NCBI RefSeq assembly: GCF_900090275.1
Contig: NZ_LT607755.1
Location: 1,302,001 to 1,366,000, forward strand
Direction: 5' to 3'
DNA from: Micromonospora zamorensis
Lineage (GTDB): Bacteria; Actinomycetota; Actinomycetes; Mycobacteriales; Micromonosporaceae
Length of the DNA: 64,000 nt
A program made the translations under genes and the position numbers. Every line of letters begins with the position of its first letter. Within the stretch, counting starts at the first letter, position 1. The notes under the pieces are model-generated. The model made no database searches and was not told the DNA's origin. It was given only the letters and a program-made list of their open reading frames with translations. Of this stretch, positions 44,814 through 54,708 are shown piece by piece.

Positions 44814-45785
44814 GTGACGACGAGAGACGACGCGATAGTGGCGGAAGGGCTGCGTAAGCGATATCGGGACCGCTACGCGCTGGACGGCTTCGACCTGCGG
44901 GTGCGGCAGGGCACGGTGTGCGGCCTGCTCGGCCCGAACGGGGCCGGCAAGACCACCTCGGTACGGATCCTGTCCACACTGCTGCGGCTGGACGAGGGCC
45001 GCGCCGAGGTCGCCGGGTTCGACGTGACCCGCCAGCCCGACCAGGTCCGCTACCGCATCGGGCTGGTAGGGCAGAACCCCGCGCTCGACGAGGCGCTGAG
45101 CGGCCGGCAGAACCTTGTGCTCTTCGGCCGGCTGTTCCACCTCGGTCGCAGCCGGGCCCGGCAGCGGGCGGACGAACTGCTGGAACGCTTCGGTCTCGCC
45201 GAGGCGGCCGAGCAGCCGGTCAGCACGTACTCGGGGGGCATGCGCCGTCGACTCGACCTGGCCGCCGGCATGATCCTGGCTCCCGCGGTCCTCTTCCTCG
45301 ACGAACCCACCACCGGGCTGGACCCGCGTGGCCGCAACGAGGTGTGGGAGTCGGTCCGGGAGTTGGTGCGCACCGGCACCACAGTGCTGCTCACCACCCA
45401 GCACCTGGACGAGGCCGACCAGCTCGCCGACCGGATCTCGGTGGTCGAGGCCGGCCGGGTGATCGCCGAGGGCACTCCGGACGACCTCAAGACCCAGCTC
45501 GGCGGCGATCGGATCGAGGTCGTCGTCGCGGACCCGACCGACCTCGCCACAGCCGTCGCCCAGGTACGCCGGGTGGCCGACCGCGAGCCGACGGTCGACG
45601 TGGACCGGCGGATGGTGAGCGTCCGGGTCGGTCACCAGGCCGGCGCGCTCGTCGACGTGTTGAGGGCGCTCGACGCCGGGAACGTCCCGGTGGCGGACGT
45701 CGCGCTGCGCCGTCCCACCCTGGACGACGTGTTCCTGCACCTCACCGGGCACCGGACCCGGACCGCCGAGGAGGTGGCGGCATGA
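44814..45785 (+). CDS. DrrA-type ABC exporter ATPase
   Basis: A 323-residue ATPase of the daunorubicin-resistance type. Walker A is GPNGAGKTT, signature YSGGMRRRLDLAAGM, Walker B LFLDEPTTGLD and H-loop LTTQHLDEADQL; the C-terminal domain ends with RRPTLDDVFLHLTGHRTR, a DrrA hallmark. It works with the permease whose start overlaps its stop (ATGA). A GGGAGGGGAG RBS precedes GTG 44814. It exports a drug or lipid of unknown identity. Confidence 0.9.
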   Translation: MTTRDDAIVAEGLRKRYRDRYALDGFDLRVRQGTVCGLLGPNGAGKTTSVRILSTLLRLDEGRAEVAGFDVTRQPDQVRYRIGLVGQNPALDEALSGRQNLVLFGRLFHLGRSRARQRADELLERFGLAEAAEQPVSTYSGGMRRRLDLAAGMILAPAVLFLDEPTTGLDPRGRNEVWESVRELVRTGTTVLLTTQHLDEADQLADRISVVEAGRVIAEGTPDDLKTQLGGDRIEVVVADPTDLATAVAQVRRVADREPTVDVDRRMVSVRVGHQAGALVDVLRALDAGNVPVADVALRRPTLDDVFLHLTGHRTRTAEEVAA

Positions 45786-46612
45786 GCGCGACGAGCATGC
45801 CGGCCCCGACGGTGGACCTGACCCCCGGCCGGCCCGCCCTCCTGACCGACAGCGGCACCCTGATCTGGCGCGGCCTGGCCCGGTGGCGACGTGATCCCGG
45901 CCCGCTGATCGCCTCGCTCGGCTTCAACATCCTGATCGTGCTGATGTTCGCCTACCTGTTCGGTGGCGCGTTGCAGGTGCCTGGCGGCGGCAGCTACCGG
46001 GAGTTCCTGATGCCCGGCATGTACGTGATGACCATGGTGTTCGGCATCAGCCTCACCACGATCGCCGTCGCCGAGGACCTGGAGCGCGGGGTGACCGACC
46101 GGCTCCGGTCGATGCCCGTCTCACCGCTGGCCCCGCTGGTGGCCCGGGCCGTGGCCGACATGCTGTTCGCCCTGGTCACCCTCGCGGTCCTGCTGTTGAC
46201 CGGTCTCGCCATCGGGTGGCGGGCGCACGGCGGGGCCGGTGCCACGCTCGCGGCGGTGGGACTGATCCTGCTGCTGCGCTTCGCCCTGATCTGGGTCGGC
46301 ATCTTCCTCGGCCTGGTCACCCGCGGGCAGACGGCCGTGGTGGCCGTGCAGACACTGGAGTTTCCGCTCGGCTTCCTCTCCAACGCGTTCGTCGCACCGT
46401 CCACCATGCCCGCGTGGCTCGGTGCGGTGGCCGCCTGGAACCCGCTGTCGGCAACCGTCGGCGCGACCCGCGAGCTGTTCGGCAACCCCGGTTGGGGCGG
46501 TGACTCGTGGGCGGCGCAGCACTACCCGTGGCTGGCGGTGCTCTGGCCGGTCGTCCTGGTCGCGGTCTTCCTGCCGCTCTCGGTCGCCCGCTACCGGCGA
46601 CTGGCCGGCTGA
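45782..46612 (+). CDS. DrrB-type ABC-2 permease
   Basis: A 276-residue ABC-2 permease with about six membrane helices. LMPGMYVMTMVFGISLTTIA, EDLERGVTDRLRSMPVSPLA and the late FPLGFLSNAFVAPSTMPAWL, AAWNPLSATVGATRELFGNP are DrrB/ABC-2 features. It forms the channel for the DrrA-type ATPase, with an ATGA overlap. A 13-bp terminator hairpin follows. Confidence 0.9.
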   Translation: MSATSMPAPTVDLTPGRPALLTDSGTLIWRGLARWRRDPGPLIASLGFNILIVLMFAYLFGGALQVPGGGSYREFLMPGMYVMTMVFGISLTTIAVAEDLERGVTDRLRSMPVSPLAPLVARAVADMLFALVTLAVLLLTGLAIGWRAHGGAGATLAAVGLILLLRFALIWVGIFLGLVTRGQTAVVAVQTLEFPLGFLSNAFVAPSTMPAWLGAVAAWNPLSATVGATRELFGNPGWGGDSWAAQHYPWLAVLWPVVLVAVFLPLSVARYRRLAG

Positions 46613-46626
46613 CCCGCTCGACGAAT

Positions 46627-46657
46627 GCGCCCCCGGTGGTCGACCCACCGGGGGCGC
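46627..46657 (+). terminator. Terminator after the DrrAB-like operon
   Basis: Perfect arms 46627-46639 and 46645-46657 (13 bp) with a TCGAC loop, 14 bp after the permease stop. Confidence 0.8.
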
Positions 46658-46741
46658 GGTCCGTTGGCGACGGGCCGGAATCCGACTGCGCTGACAGGTG
46701 CTCGTCGAGGCCCCCGCCCCCGGCGAGCACCCGTCGCCCGG

Positions 46742-47731
46742 CTACGCGATGCGGCGGATCCGGCGCACCGCGAGATAGAGCAGCAGCAGGGCGAGAGCGA
46801 CGAAGACGCCCGTCTCGATGCCCTGGAACAGCCAGAACCGGTCCGCCGGTTGGTACAACTGCCAGTTGTACGCGCCCGGCTCAAGTCCCAGTTCCGCACC
46901 GCAGACCCGGCCCTCCGGCCCCTTGCCACCCGGCGGGCACTGGATCCGGCCCCCCTCGGCGATCATCGTGCCGTCGGGGTTCCGGACGCCCTGGGCGAGG
47001 ATCCAGTCTCCCCGGCTCATCTCCGGTGGCCCTTCTCCCTCGATCGGGAAGGTCTGGGTGCGGGCCGGCTGGTAGTGCCGTCGGGCCAGGAGCTCCACCG
47101 CCGCCCGTACGCCGATGAACCCGGCGAGGGTGATGCCCATGGCGGGCAGCATCCGCTTCCAGACGGTGCCGGCGAAGACGCCCAGCGCCACGGCGAACAG
47201 GGTGTACCCGATCGGGACGATGCCCTGTAGATCGAAGACGATCATGCCGAACCGGCCCTCGTACGCGGCCTGGGTGAGCGGGTCGACCCACCACGACATG
47301 CCCAACCCGTAGACCGCCGCGAGGATCACCACGGCCGCGCTCACCAGCCCGAACTTCACCAGAGCCCAGCGGGTGCGGCCGACGCCCTGGGTCCAGACGA
47401 ACCGGTGAGTGCCGTGCTCCACCTCGCGGGCGACCAGCGGGGCACCCCAGAACAGGCCGACCAGCGCCGGCAGGGTGATCAACAGCACGGCCACCAGGTT
47501 GAGGCTGCCGTACTGGTTGCCGAAACGCCGGAAGCCCGCGTCGCAGGCCTCCCGGGTCGCCGTCGTCACATTGGTGTCCGCGAGTTGGCGTGCGCAGTCC
47601 GTCAACCCGAGGTCGGCGAAGGTGTGCCGCATCGCCAGGCCGATCGGCACCAGCAGAGCGGCGAGCGCCGCGAGCCCCAGCAGGGTGTAGAACGCCTGCT
47701 TGCGGTGTTGCCGCCAGGTCAGCCAGATCAT
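46742..47731 (-). CDS. ABC-2-type membrane protein
   Basis: A 329-residue membrane protein with about six helices, starting MIWLTWRQHRKQAFYTLLGL. Segments WGAPLVAREVEHGTHRFVWT and GRTRWALVKFGLVSAAVVIL match permeases found with YtrA-regulated ABC systems. A periplasmic part between the last helices carries two Cys (IQCPPG, RVCGAE). It is coupled to the upstream ATPase (ATGA) and is the last gene of the gntR-ATPase-permease operon. Confidence 0.85.
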   Translation of the reverse strand: MIWLTWRQHRKQAFYTLLGLAALAALLVPIGLAMRHTFADLGLTDCARQLADTNVTTATREACDAGFRRFGNQYGSLNLVAVLLITLPALVGLFWGAPLVAREVEHGTHRFVWTQGVGRTRWALVKFGLVSAAVVILAAVYGLGMSWWVDPLTQAAYEGRFGMIVFDLQGIVPIGYTLFAVALGVFAGTVWKRMLPAMGITLAGFIGVRAAVELLARRHYQPARTQTFPIEGEGPPEMSRGDWILAQGVRNPDGTMIAEGGRIQCPPGGKGPEGRVCGAELGLEPGAYNWQLYQPADRFWLFQGIETGVFVALALLLLYLAVRRIRRIA

Positions 47732-48642
47732 GCTGCCACTCCCCACTCGCTGTGACTGGTCTGCGTGGTGCCGTCGGCCAGGTAGGCCAGCACGACGTCC
47801 TCCAGGCTCACCTCGCGGACCGTCCAGGCCGGGTCGGTGACCGGGCCGTCGGTGCGGACCAGCAGAGTGGACTGCCGGTCGGTGTGGCTGGCCCGGACCA
47901 CGGCGGCGACGCCCCCGATGACGCCGCCGTCGTGCCGAGGGCCGACCAGGTGCCGGTGCCCGGCGACCAGGTCGTCGACCGTGCCGGTGAGCTGCACCTG
48001 GGCCGAGTTGAGCACGATCAGGTAGTCGCAGACCCGTTCCAGGTCGGCCAGCAGGTGCGACGAGAGCAGGACTGTGGTGCCGGAGTCCGCCACGCTGCCC
48101 ATCAACGACTGGAGGAACTCCCGCCGGGCCAGGGGGTCGAGGCTGGCCACCGGCTCGTCGAGCAGCAGCAGCCGGGGCTGCTTGGCCAGCGCGAGGGCGA
48201 GCGCCACCTGGGCCCGTTGGCCGCCGGAGAGCTTGCCGACCGGTCGATCCGGTGGGATGCCGAGCTGCGCCAGCCGCTGGCGGGCCAACGCGGCGTCCCA
48301 CCGCTTGTTCAGCTTGCCGCCGGCGATGACCAGTTCGGCGGCGGTGAAGTCCCGGTACAGCGGGGTGTCCTGGGCGACGAACCCGATGTCGGCCAGGCCC
48401 TCCGTGTCGCCGTACGGGGATCTGCCGAAGACCCGGACCGCGCCCGCATCGGGCCTGAGCAGGCCGACGGCCAGGTGCAGCAGTGTGCTCTTGCCCGCGC
48501 CGTTCGGGCCGACCAGCGCGGCGATCCGACCGGCCGGCAGGTGCAGCGAGCAGTCCCGCAACGCCCAGGTGCTGCCGTACCGCTTGCCCAGCCGGTCGGC
48601 CTCCAAGACCATGTCCATTCTCTGTCCTCTCGTTCCGCTCAT
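47728..48642 (-). CDS. ABC transporter ATPase (YtrB-like operon)
   Basis: A 304-residue ATPase with Walker A GPNGAGKST, signature LSGGQRAQVALALAL, Walker B LLLLDEPVASLD and H-loop LLSSHLLADLERV. A C-terminal extension ends near VSLEDVVLAYLADG. It is translationally coupled to both the GntR gene before it (ATGA, 48639-48642) and the permease after it. In-frame ATGs at 48618 and 48612 are alternatives. Confidence 0.88.
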   Translation of the reverse strand: MSGTRGQRMDMVLEADRLGKRYGSTWALRDCSLHLPAGRIAALVGPNGAGKSTLLHLAVGLLRPDAGAVRVFGRSPYGDTEGLADIGFVAQDTPLYRDFTAAELVIAGGKLNKRWDAALARQRLAQLGIPPDRPVGKLSGGQRAQVALALALAKQPRLLLLDEPVASLDPLARREFLQSLMGSVADSGTTVLLSSHLLADLERVCDYLIVLNSAQVQLTGTVDDLVAGHRHLVGPRHDGGVIGGVAAVVRASHTDRQSTLLVRTDGPVTDPAWTVREVSLEDVVLAYLADGTTQTSHSEWGVAA

Positions 48643-49046
48643 GCGTGCTCCTTGCGCGGGACGTCGTCGGCGAGGGTGGCGCGCAGGGTGGTCTCCACCA
48701 AGGCGATGACGTCCTCGGCCGTGAGGCCGGCGGCCTGCGCCCGGTCCAGCCAGGCGACCAGGTCGTCGCGTAGCTCGGCCTGGTTGGGCAGGGAGGCGCC
48801 GGCCAGGGTGCGCTGGACGAACGTGCCCACCCCGGGTCGGCCGCCGACCAGACCCTCGATCTCCAATTCCCGGTACGCCTTCAGCACCGTGTTCGGGTTG
48901 ATCGCCAGGGATTGCGCGACGTCCCGAACCTTCGGCAACTGGTCGCCCGGCGTCAGCAGGCCGACCCGCAGAGCCTGTTTCACCTGCTGCACGAGCTGCA
49001 TGTAGGTGTTCACCTTCGACCGGCTGTCCAGTACGAACTCGATCAC
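48639..49046 (-). CDS. YtrA-type GntR regulator
   Basis: A 135-residue short GntR regulator. The N-terminal winged helix (TYMQLVQQVKQALRVGLLTP, then GDQLPKVRDVAQSLAINPNT and VLKAYRELEIEGLV) is followed by a short helical tail, as in YtrA regulators that control ABC operons. GTG 49046 has AAGGAT eight bases upstream; the open frame further back is not used. A GTCCTAC/GTAGGAC palindrome just upstream fits autoregulation. Confidence 0.88.
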   Translation of the reverse strand: MIEFVLDSRSKVNTYMQLVQQVKQALRVGLLTPGDQLPKVRDVAQSLAINPNTVLKAYRELEIEGLVGGRPGVGTFVQRTLAGASLPNQAELRDDLVAWLDRAQAAGLTAEDVIALVETTLRATLADDVPRKEHA

Positions 49047-49066
49047 TCGCGATGATCCTTCCTGTT

Positions 49067-49084
49067 GTCCTACGACAGTAGGAC
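49067..49084. promoter_or_regulatory. GntR (YtrA-type) operator
   Basis: GTCCTAC (49067-49073) and GTAGGAC (49078-49084) are perfect 7-bp arms around GACA, 21 bp upstream of the GntR start, an autoregulatory position. Confidence 0.65.
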
Positions 49085-49274
49085 TAATAGACAGCTTCAT
49101 CGGTGGTCGGGGCGCTGTCAAGGCCGGCGCGGCGTGTCCGCTCCGGTACGGCGCGTCACAGGCGATGTCCCCGCGTGTCGATGGCGGTGGCACCGGCAGG
49201 CCAGAGGTTGGCACCGACGGGTCAGCCCGAGGGGAAAGGACCGGCAGCAATCCGTGTGGACGGGGAGGTGTGCG

Positions 49275-50543
49275 ATGGTCACCAACGAGCTGACGACGTC
49301 GAGGGCGACTCCACTACAGGTGGCCCGCGCACGTGGGCGGGTACGCGGCCGGTTGATCCTGCTCGGCCCCGCGTTCGTCGCCGCCGTGGCGTACGTCGAC
49401 CCGGGCAACTTCGCCACCAACTCCGCCGCCGGCGCCCGCTACGGCTACCTGCTGGTCTGGGTCGTGGTCGTAGCCAACCTGATGGCGATGCTGGTGCAGA
49501 CACTCACCGCGAAGCTGGGTCTGGCCACCGGGCGCAGCCTGCCCGAGCTGTGCCGGGAGCGGCTGCCCCGGCCGGTGAACCGGGTGATGTGGGTGCAGGC
49601 CGAGTTGGTCGCCATGGCCACCGACCTGGCCGAGGTGATCGGCGGCGCGGTCGCCCTGTACCTGCTCTTCGGCATCCCACTGCTGCCCGGCGGGCTCATC
49701 ATCGGCACCCTCGCGTTCGCTGTGCTCGCGCTGCGGTCGCGCGGATTCCGCGCCTTCGAGATCGCCATCGCGGTGGGACTCGGTGTGATCGTCCTGGCGT
49801 TCGCGGCGAACCTGCTCGCGGCCAACTCCGATCCGGGATCGGCAGTGGCCGGCCTGGTGCCTCGGCTCCAGGGCACCGACAGCGTGCTGCTGGCCGCCGG
49901 CATCCTCGGTGCCACCGTCATGCCGCACGTCATCTACGTGCACTCCGCGCTGACCCGCGACCGCATCCCCGCTACCGACGACACCGAGCGCCGGATCCTG
50001 TTCCGTGGCCAACGCGCCGACGTGCTGCTCGCCCTGAGCGCGGCCGGCGCGGTCAACCTCGCCATGCTGCTGATCGCCGCCGCGAGCTTCCGTGGCGGCG
50101 GCCCGGGTGGCGCGGACAGCCTGGAGGGCGTGCACGCCGGGCTCGGCCAGACCATCGGCACCGCCGCGGCGTTCGGCTTCGCCATCGCCCTGCTGGTGTC
50201 CGGGCTCGCCTCCACCAGCGTCGGCACCTATGCCGGCGAGGTGATCATGCAGGGCTTCCTGCGGCGGCGGGTCCCACTGCTGCTCCGCCGGCTCGTCACC
50301 CTGCTGCCCGCTCTGGCCGTGCTCGCCATCGGTCTCGACCCGACCCGGGCGCTGGTGCTGTCCCAGGTGATCCTCAGCTTCGGCATCCCGTTCGCGCTGA
50401 TCCCGGTGGTCGCCTTCACCCGCCGACGCGACCTGATGGGCAACCTGGTCAACCACCCGCTCACCACCGCCGCCGCGTCCCTGGTGGCCGTCCTGGTGGT
50501 CGCGCTCAACGCTTTCCTGCTCTGGCAGATCGTCGCCGGTTGA
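49275..50543 (+). CDS. mntH: Nramp-family divalent metal transporter
   Basis: A 422-residue proton-coupled Mn/Fe transporter. The first helix carries the metal-binding DPGN motif (42-45, VDPGNFATN); the sixth has MPHVIYVHSAL with the conserved Met-Pro-His. About 11 helices are apparent. ATG 49275 follows GGGGAGG; the open frame upstream is not used. It has its own strong terminator. No MntR or Fur box is recognised. Confidence 0.92.
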   Translation: MVTNELTTSRATPLQVARARGRVRGRLILLGPAFVAAVAYVDPGNFATNSAAGARYGYLLVWVVVVANLMAMLVQTLTAKLGLATGRSLPELCRERLPRPVNRVMWVQAELVAMATDLAEVIGGAVALYLLFGIPLLPGGLIIGTLAFAVLALRSRGFRAFEIAIAVGLGVIVLAFAANLLAANSDPGSAVAGLVPRLQGTDSVLLAAGILGATVMPHVIYVHSALTRDRIPATDDTERRILFRGQRADVLLALSAAGAVNLAMLLIAAASFRGGGPGGADSLEGVHAGLGQTIGTAAAFGFAIALLVSGLASTSVGTYAGEVIMQGFLRRRVPLLLRRLVTLLPALAVLAIGLDPTRALVLSQVILSFGIPFALIPVVAFTRRRDLMGNLVNHPLTTAAASLVAVLVVALNAFLLWQIVAG

Positions 50544-50621
50544 CCCTGGCTGGCCGGCTTCGCCGGTTGGTCGGGCGTGGCTGGTTGAGCCGAGCCTCCG
50601 GGCGACGACGTCCGCACGAAC

Positions 50622-50661
50622 GTGATGCCTGTGAGTCATCTTGATGACTCACAGGCATCAC
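50622..50661. terminator. Bidirectional terminator, 18-bp hairpin
   Basis: Arms 50622-50640 and 50643-50661 are perfectly complementary, giving an 18-bp stem around a CTTG loop. It separates mntH from the convergent small gene at 50686-50958. Confidence 0.88.
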
Positions 50662-50685
50662 ACACGCGTTGGCGGCAGTGCGTGG

Positions 50686-50958
50686 TCAGGTGCGACGGCC
50701 CTCGTCGCGGGTGGGGATTTCCTGGCGCTGTTCGAGGGCGTCGGCCGGGTTGGCGTCGGCCGGCAAGGACGTCGTCTCCTCGAGCGTGCCCGCCGGGAGC
50801 GCGCCCTGCTCGGCCAGATCCGCCTCGGACGCTTCCGGGTCGACGTCACCCGACACCCGGTCCGGCGGCCCGTAGTCGACGGCGTTCTGCCGCTGCTCTT
50901 GGGCATCCGCCTCCGGGGGCGGAAACGTGTCGCCCTGATCATCCCGGTACGTGCTCAT
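50686..50958 (-). CDS. Small acidic protein, function unknown
   Basis: A 90-residue acidic protein, MSTYRDDQGDTFPPPEADAQ onward, with ADALEQRQEIPTRDEGR near the end, a composition common in small actinobacterial proteins of unknown function. It lacks a signal peptide and membrane helix. ATG 50958 follows AGGAGG. It is convergent with mntH. Confidence 0.7.
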   Translation of the reverse strand: MSTYRDDQGDTFPPPEADAQEQRQNAVDYGPPDRVSGDVDPEASEADLAEQGALPAGTLEETTSLPADANPADALEQRQEIPTRDEGRRT

Positions 50959-50971
50959 CGGAGCCTCCTGA

Positions 50972-52378
<1,407 letters not shown>

Positions 52379-52380
<2 letters not shown>

Positions 52381-52415
52381 GCCGGTCCCACCCCGTACCC
52401 CGGTGGGACCGGCCG
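52379..52415 (+). terminator. Terminator after the esterase gene
   Basis: A perfect 14-bp stem, 52379-52392 with 52402-52415, with a 9-nt loop lies 30 bp after the stop, just past the tandem duplication. Confidence 0.8.
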
Positions 52416-52456
52416 AGGGCGGCCTGTCGCCGGCGCGCGGTCGCGGCCGGCGGCGG

Positions 52457-53422
52457 TCAGTCGACCTGGGCCTCGGACCTGGCGTCCCGGCGGGCTCCGG
52501 CGGCCAGCCCGAGCGCCAGCAGCACGCACAGCGCGCCGACCAGGAAGAGCAACGACGCAGCCGGCTGGCCCAGCCACTCCCAGAACGGGTGCCACGCCGG
52601 GTGCGGCTCGCCGAGGTGGTGGCGCAGCAGTTGCGGGGCAGCCAGCAGCACCGGCAGCCACCACAGCACCACGGCCACCCCGGCCAGGACGTTCACCGTG
52701 CCGCGTCGACGTCGTCCCTCGGTGCGCCGGCTGGCCCAGCCGAACACCCACCAACCCGCCGCCGCCCCCAGCAACGTCCCGAGCACCCCGGCGGGGACCA
52801 CCAGGGGCGGTGGCGCGCGGCGCAGCTCGACCGACAGGTAGGGGACGTCGACGGCGGTCTGCGACGAGACCGAGGCGTTCAGGATGGTGTCGCCACGTCG
52901 GGCGAGCAGTGTGGTGTCGGTGATCGCCCGCGGGGTGGCACACGTCTTGTCGGCGCAGGTCGTGCCCTCGGTCACCTGCGGGTCGTACACCTGCCAGCCG
53001 GCACCGGTCAGGCGCTGCCGGGCCACCGCGACGATCTGCTCGGTGGGCACCGGCGGCGCGCCGAGGGCGGCGGCGCTGGTGGCGCTCTCCTGGTATTCCC
53101 CGCCGTCACCCAACACCAGGGTCTTCACGGTGGTCAGACGCAGCGCGTGCCCGTAGACCACGAAGAGCGCGGGCGGAGTGTCGATCTCGCCGAGGCTGTG
53201 GCCGGGAAAGGCCGTGGCCAGAACGGCGCCGGCCTCGGCCCGGTCGGGTTGCGGCCGGGAGGTCTCCCAGGCGGCCCGGCTGACCAACGCGCCGGTGAAC
53301 AGACCGCAGATGATCGCGGCGAGCGGCACCCAGGCGACGGCCGCGCCCGTGGCCGGACGGCCGAGGCGGTGCAGCGGCAGCCGCCCGAACCGGCGGGCCG
53401 CGGAGGTGTCGGTCCCGGGCAT
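52457..53422 (-). CDS. Membrane protein, function unknown
   Basis: A 321-residue protein with an N-terminal helix (about 28-48), a long extracytoplasmic region (about 50-205) and three C-terminal helices (about 210-310), the last in a basic tail. Cys in TTCADKTCATPR could form a disulphide outside the cell. No family is recognised. ATG 53422 has GGAGGG six bases upstream; a GTG at 53428 is the alternative. Confidence 0.7.
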   Translation of the reverse strand: MPGTDTSAARRFGRLPLHRLGRPATGAAVAWVPLAAIICGLFTGALVSRAAWETSRPQPDRAEAGAVLATAFPGHSLGEIDTPPALFVVYGHALRLTTVKTLVLGDGGEYQESATSAAALGAPPVPTEQIVAVARQRLTGAGWQVYDPQVTEGTTCADKTCATPRAITDTTLLARRGDTILNASVSSQTAVDVPYLSVELRRAPPPLVVPAGVLGTLLGAAAGWWVFGWASRRTEGRRRRGTVNVLAGVAVVLWWLPVLLAAPQLLRHHLGEPHPAWHPFWEWLGQPAASLLFLVGALCVLLALGLAAGARRDARSEAQVD

Positions 53423-53568
53423 GGCCACCCTCCAGATCCAGAATGAGGCGGAGCGACACTACATCCACCAGGGGTGCGGGCGCGTACCCCCGATGACCGC
53501 CGCCGGTGGCCGGGATCGGCCAGGATGGGCGGGTGGCCGGGTCACGGCCGCGACGAGGAGGGTGGGCG

Positions 53569-54678
53569 ATGCGGGTACGCGGGCGGTTGAGGTGGGGGCG
53601 AGGTGCCCGTGTCGGGGCGGTGCTGGCGGCCCTGCTCACCGGCGTGGTGACACCTGCCGTGCTGCTCACGCCAGGGGCGGCGGGCGCGGCGGCGGCCGGT
53701 GCGCCGGTGTGCCAGATACGCGACGACCGACTCAAGGAGATCTCCGGGATGGTCGCCACCGACGACGGGTACGTGGTGGTCAACGACGGCGCCGACGACG
53801 AGGCCCGCCGCCGGATCTTCTTCCTCGACCAGCGCTGCGCTGTGGTCCGCACGGTGTCCTACCCGTCCCAGCCCCGCGACACCGAGGACCTGGCCATCGG
53901 CCGGGACGGCACCGTCTGGGTCGCCGACATCGGCGACAACGACCGCTCCCGCACCAGCGTCGCGGTGTGGCGGCTCGCGCCTGGGAAGGACAAGCCGGTG
54001 CTGCACCGGATGGCGTACCCGGACCGCCCGCACGACGCCGAGGCGTTGCTGCTCGACTCGGACGGCCAGCCCCTGATCGTCACCAAGGGCGGCAGCGGCA
54101 CGGTCTTCCTGTACGCGCCGAGCACCGCGCTGCGGCCGGGCGCGACGACACCGCTGGCCCCGGCCGGCCAGGTGTCCCTGCCGATGACCGACACCAGCAA
54201 CCCGTTCTCGTTCATCGGGCGGGGTGTGGTCACCGGCGCGGCGAACGCGCCGGACGGGCGTCGGGTGGTGCTGCGCAGCTACGCCGACGCCTTCGAGTAC
54301 GACGTGCCCGACGGCGACGTGGTCAAGGCGTTGACCTCCGGCACCCCGCGGATCACCCCGTTGCCGGACGAACCCCAGGGCGAGTCGATCACCTACAGTC
54401 GCGACGGCGCGTCGTTGCTCACCGTCTCCGAATCCGCCGACCAGCCGCCGGGGACCCGCCCGACGATCCTGCGTTACCCGGCCACCGACGGGCCGGTCAC
54501 CGCCGCAAACCCGACGGGGTCCGCCGCCCCGGTGTTGCCCACCGCCGTCCGTCCGATCGCCGAGGACACCATCGGCCTGGGCGGCCGGACCTGGCTGCTG
54601 GTGGCCGGAGGCGGGACCCTGCTGGGCCTGCTGGCACTGGCCGGTGTGCTGCGGTGGAGGTACACCGCGCGTCCGTGA
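53569..54678 (+). CDS. Secreted propeller-like protein with C-terminal membrane anchor
   Basis: A 369-residue protein with a signal peptide (about 1-43), an extracytoplasmic part with propeller-like repeats (IGRDGTVWVADIGDNDRSR, SDGQPLIVTKGGSG, GESITYSRDGASLLTVSESA) and a C-terminal membrane helix with a short basic tail. No catalytic motif or family is certain. GAGGAGGGTGGG precedes the ATG. It is divergent from the 52457-53422 membrane protein. Confidence 0.75.
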   Translation: MRVRGRLRWGRGARVGAVLAALLTGVVTPAVLLTPGAAGAAAAGAPVCQIRDDRLKEISGMVATDDGYVVVNDGADDEARRRIFFLDQRCAVVRTVSYPSQPRDTEDLAIGRDGTVWVADIGDNDRSRTSVAVWRLAPGKDKPVLHRMAYPDRPHDAEALLLDSDGQPLIVTKGGSGTVFLYAPSTALRPGATTPLAPAGQVSLPMTDTSNPFSFIGRGVVTGAANAPDGRRVVLRSYADAFEYDVPDGDVVKALTSGTPRITPLPDEPQGESITYSRDGASLLTVSESADQPPGTRPTILRYPATDGPVTAANPTGSAAPVLPTAVRPIAEDTIGLGGRTWLLVAGGGTLLGLLALAGVLRWRYTARP

Positions 54679-54708
54679 GTGGGCGGGTCGGTGCGGCAGG
54701 ATGGGTCC

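Noticed and set aside
44300..47740. Antibiotic gene cluster around the DrrAB-like exporter
   Set aside because: No PKS, NRPS, terpene or tailoring gene is nearby; export genes alone do not support a cluster.
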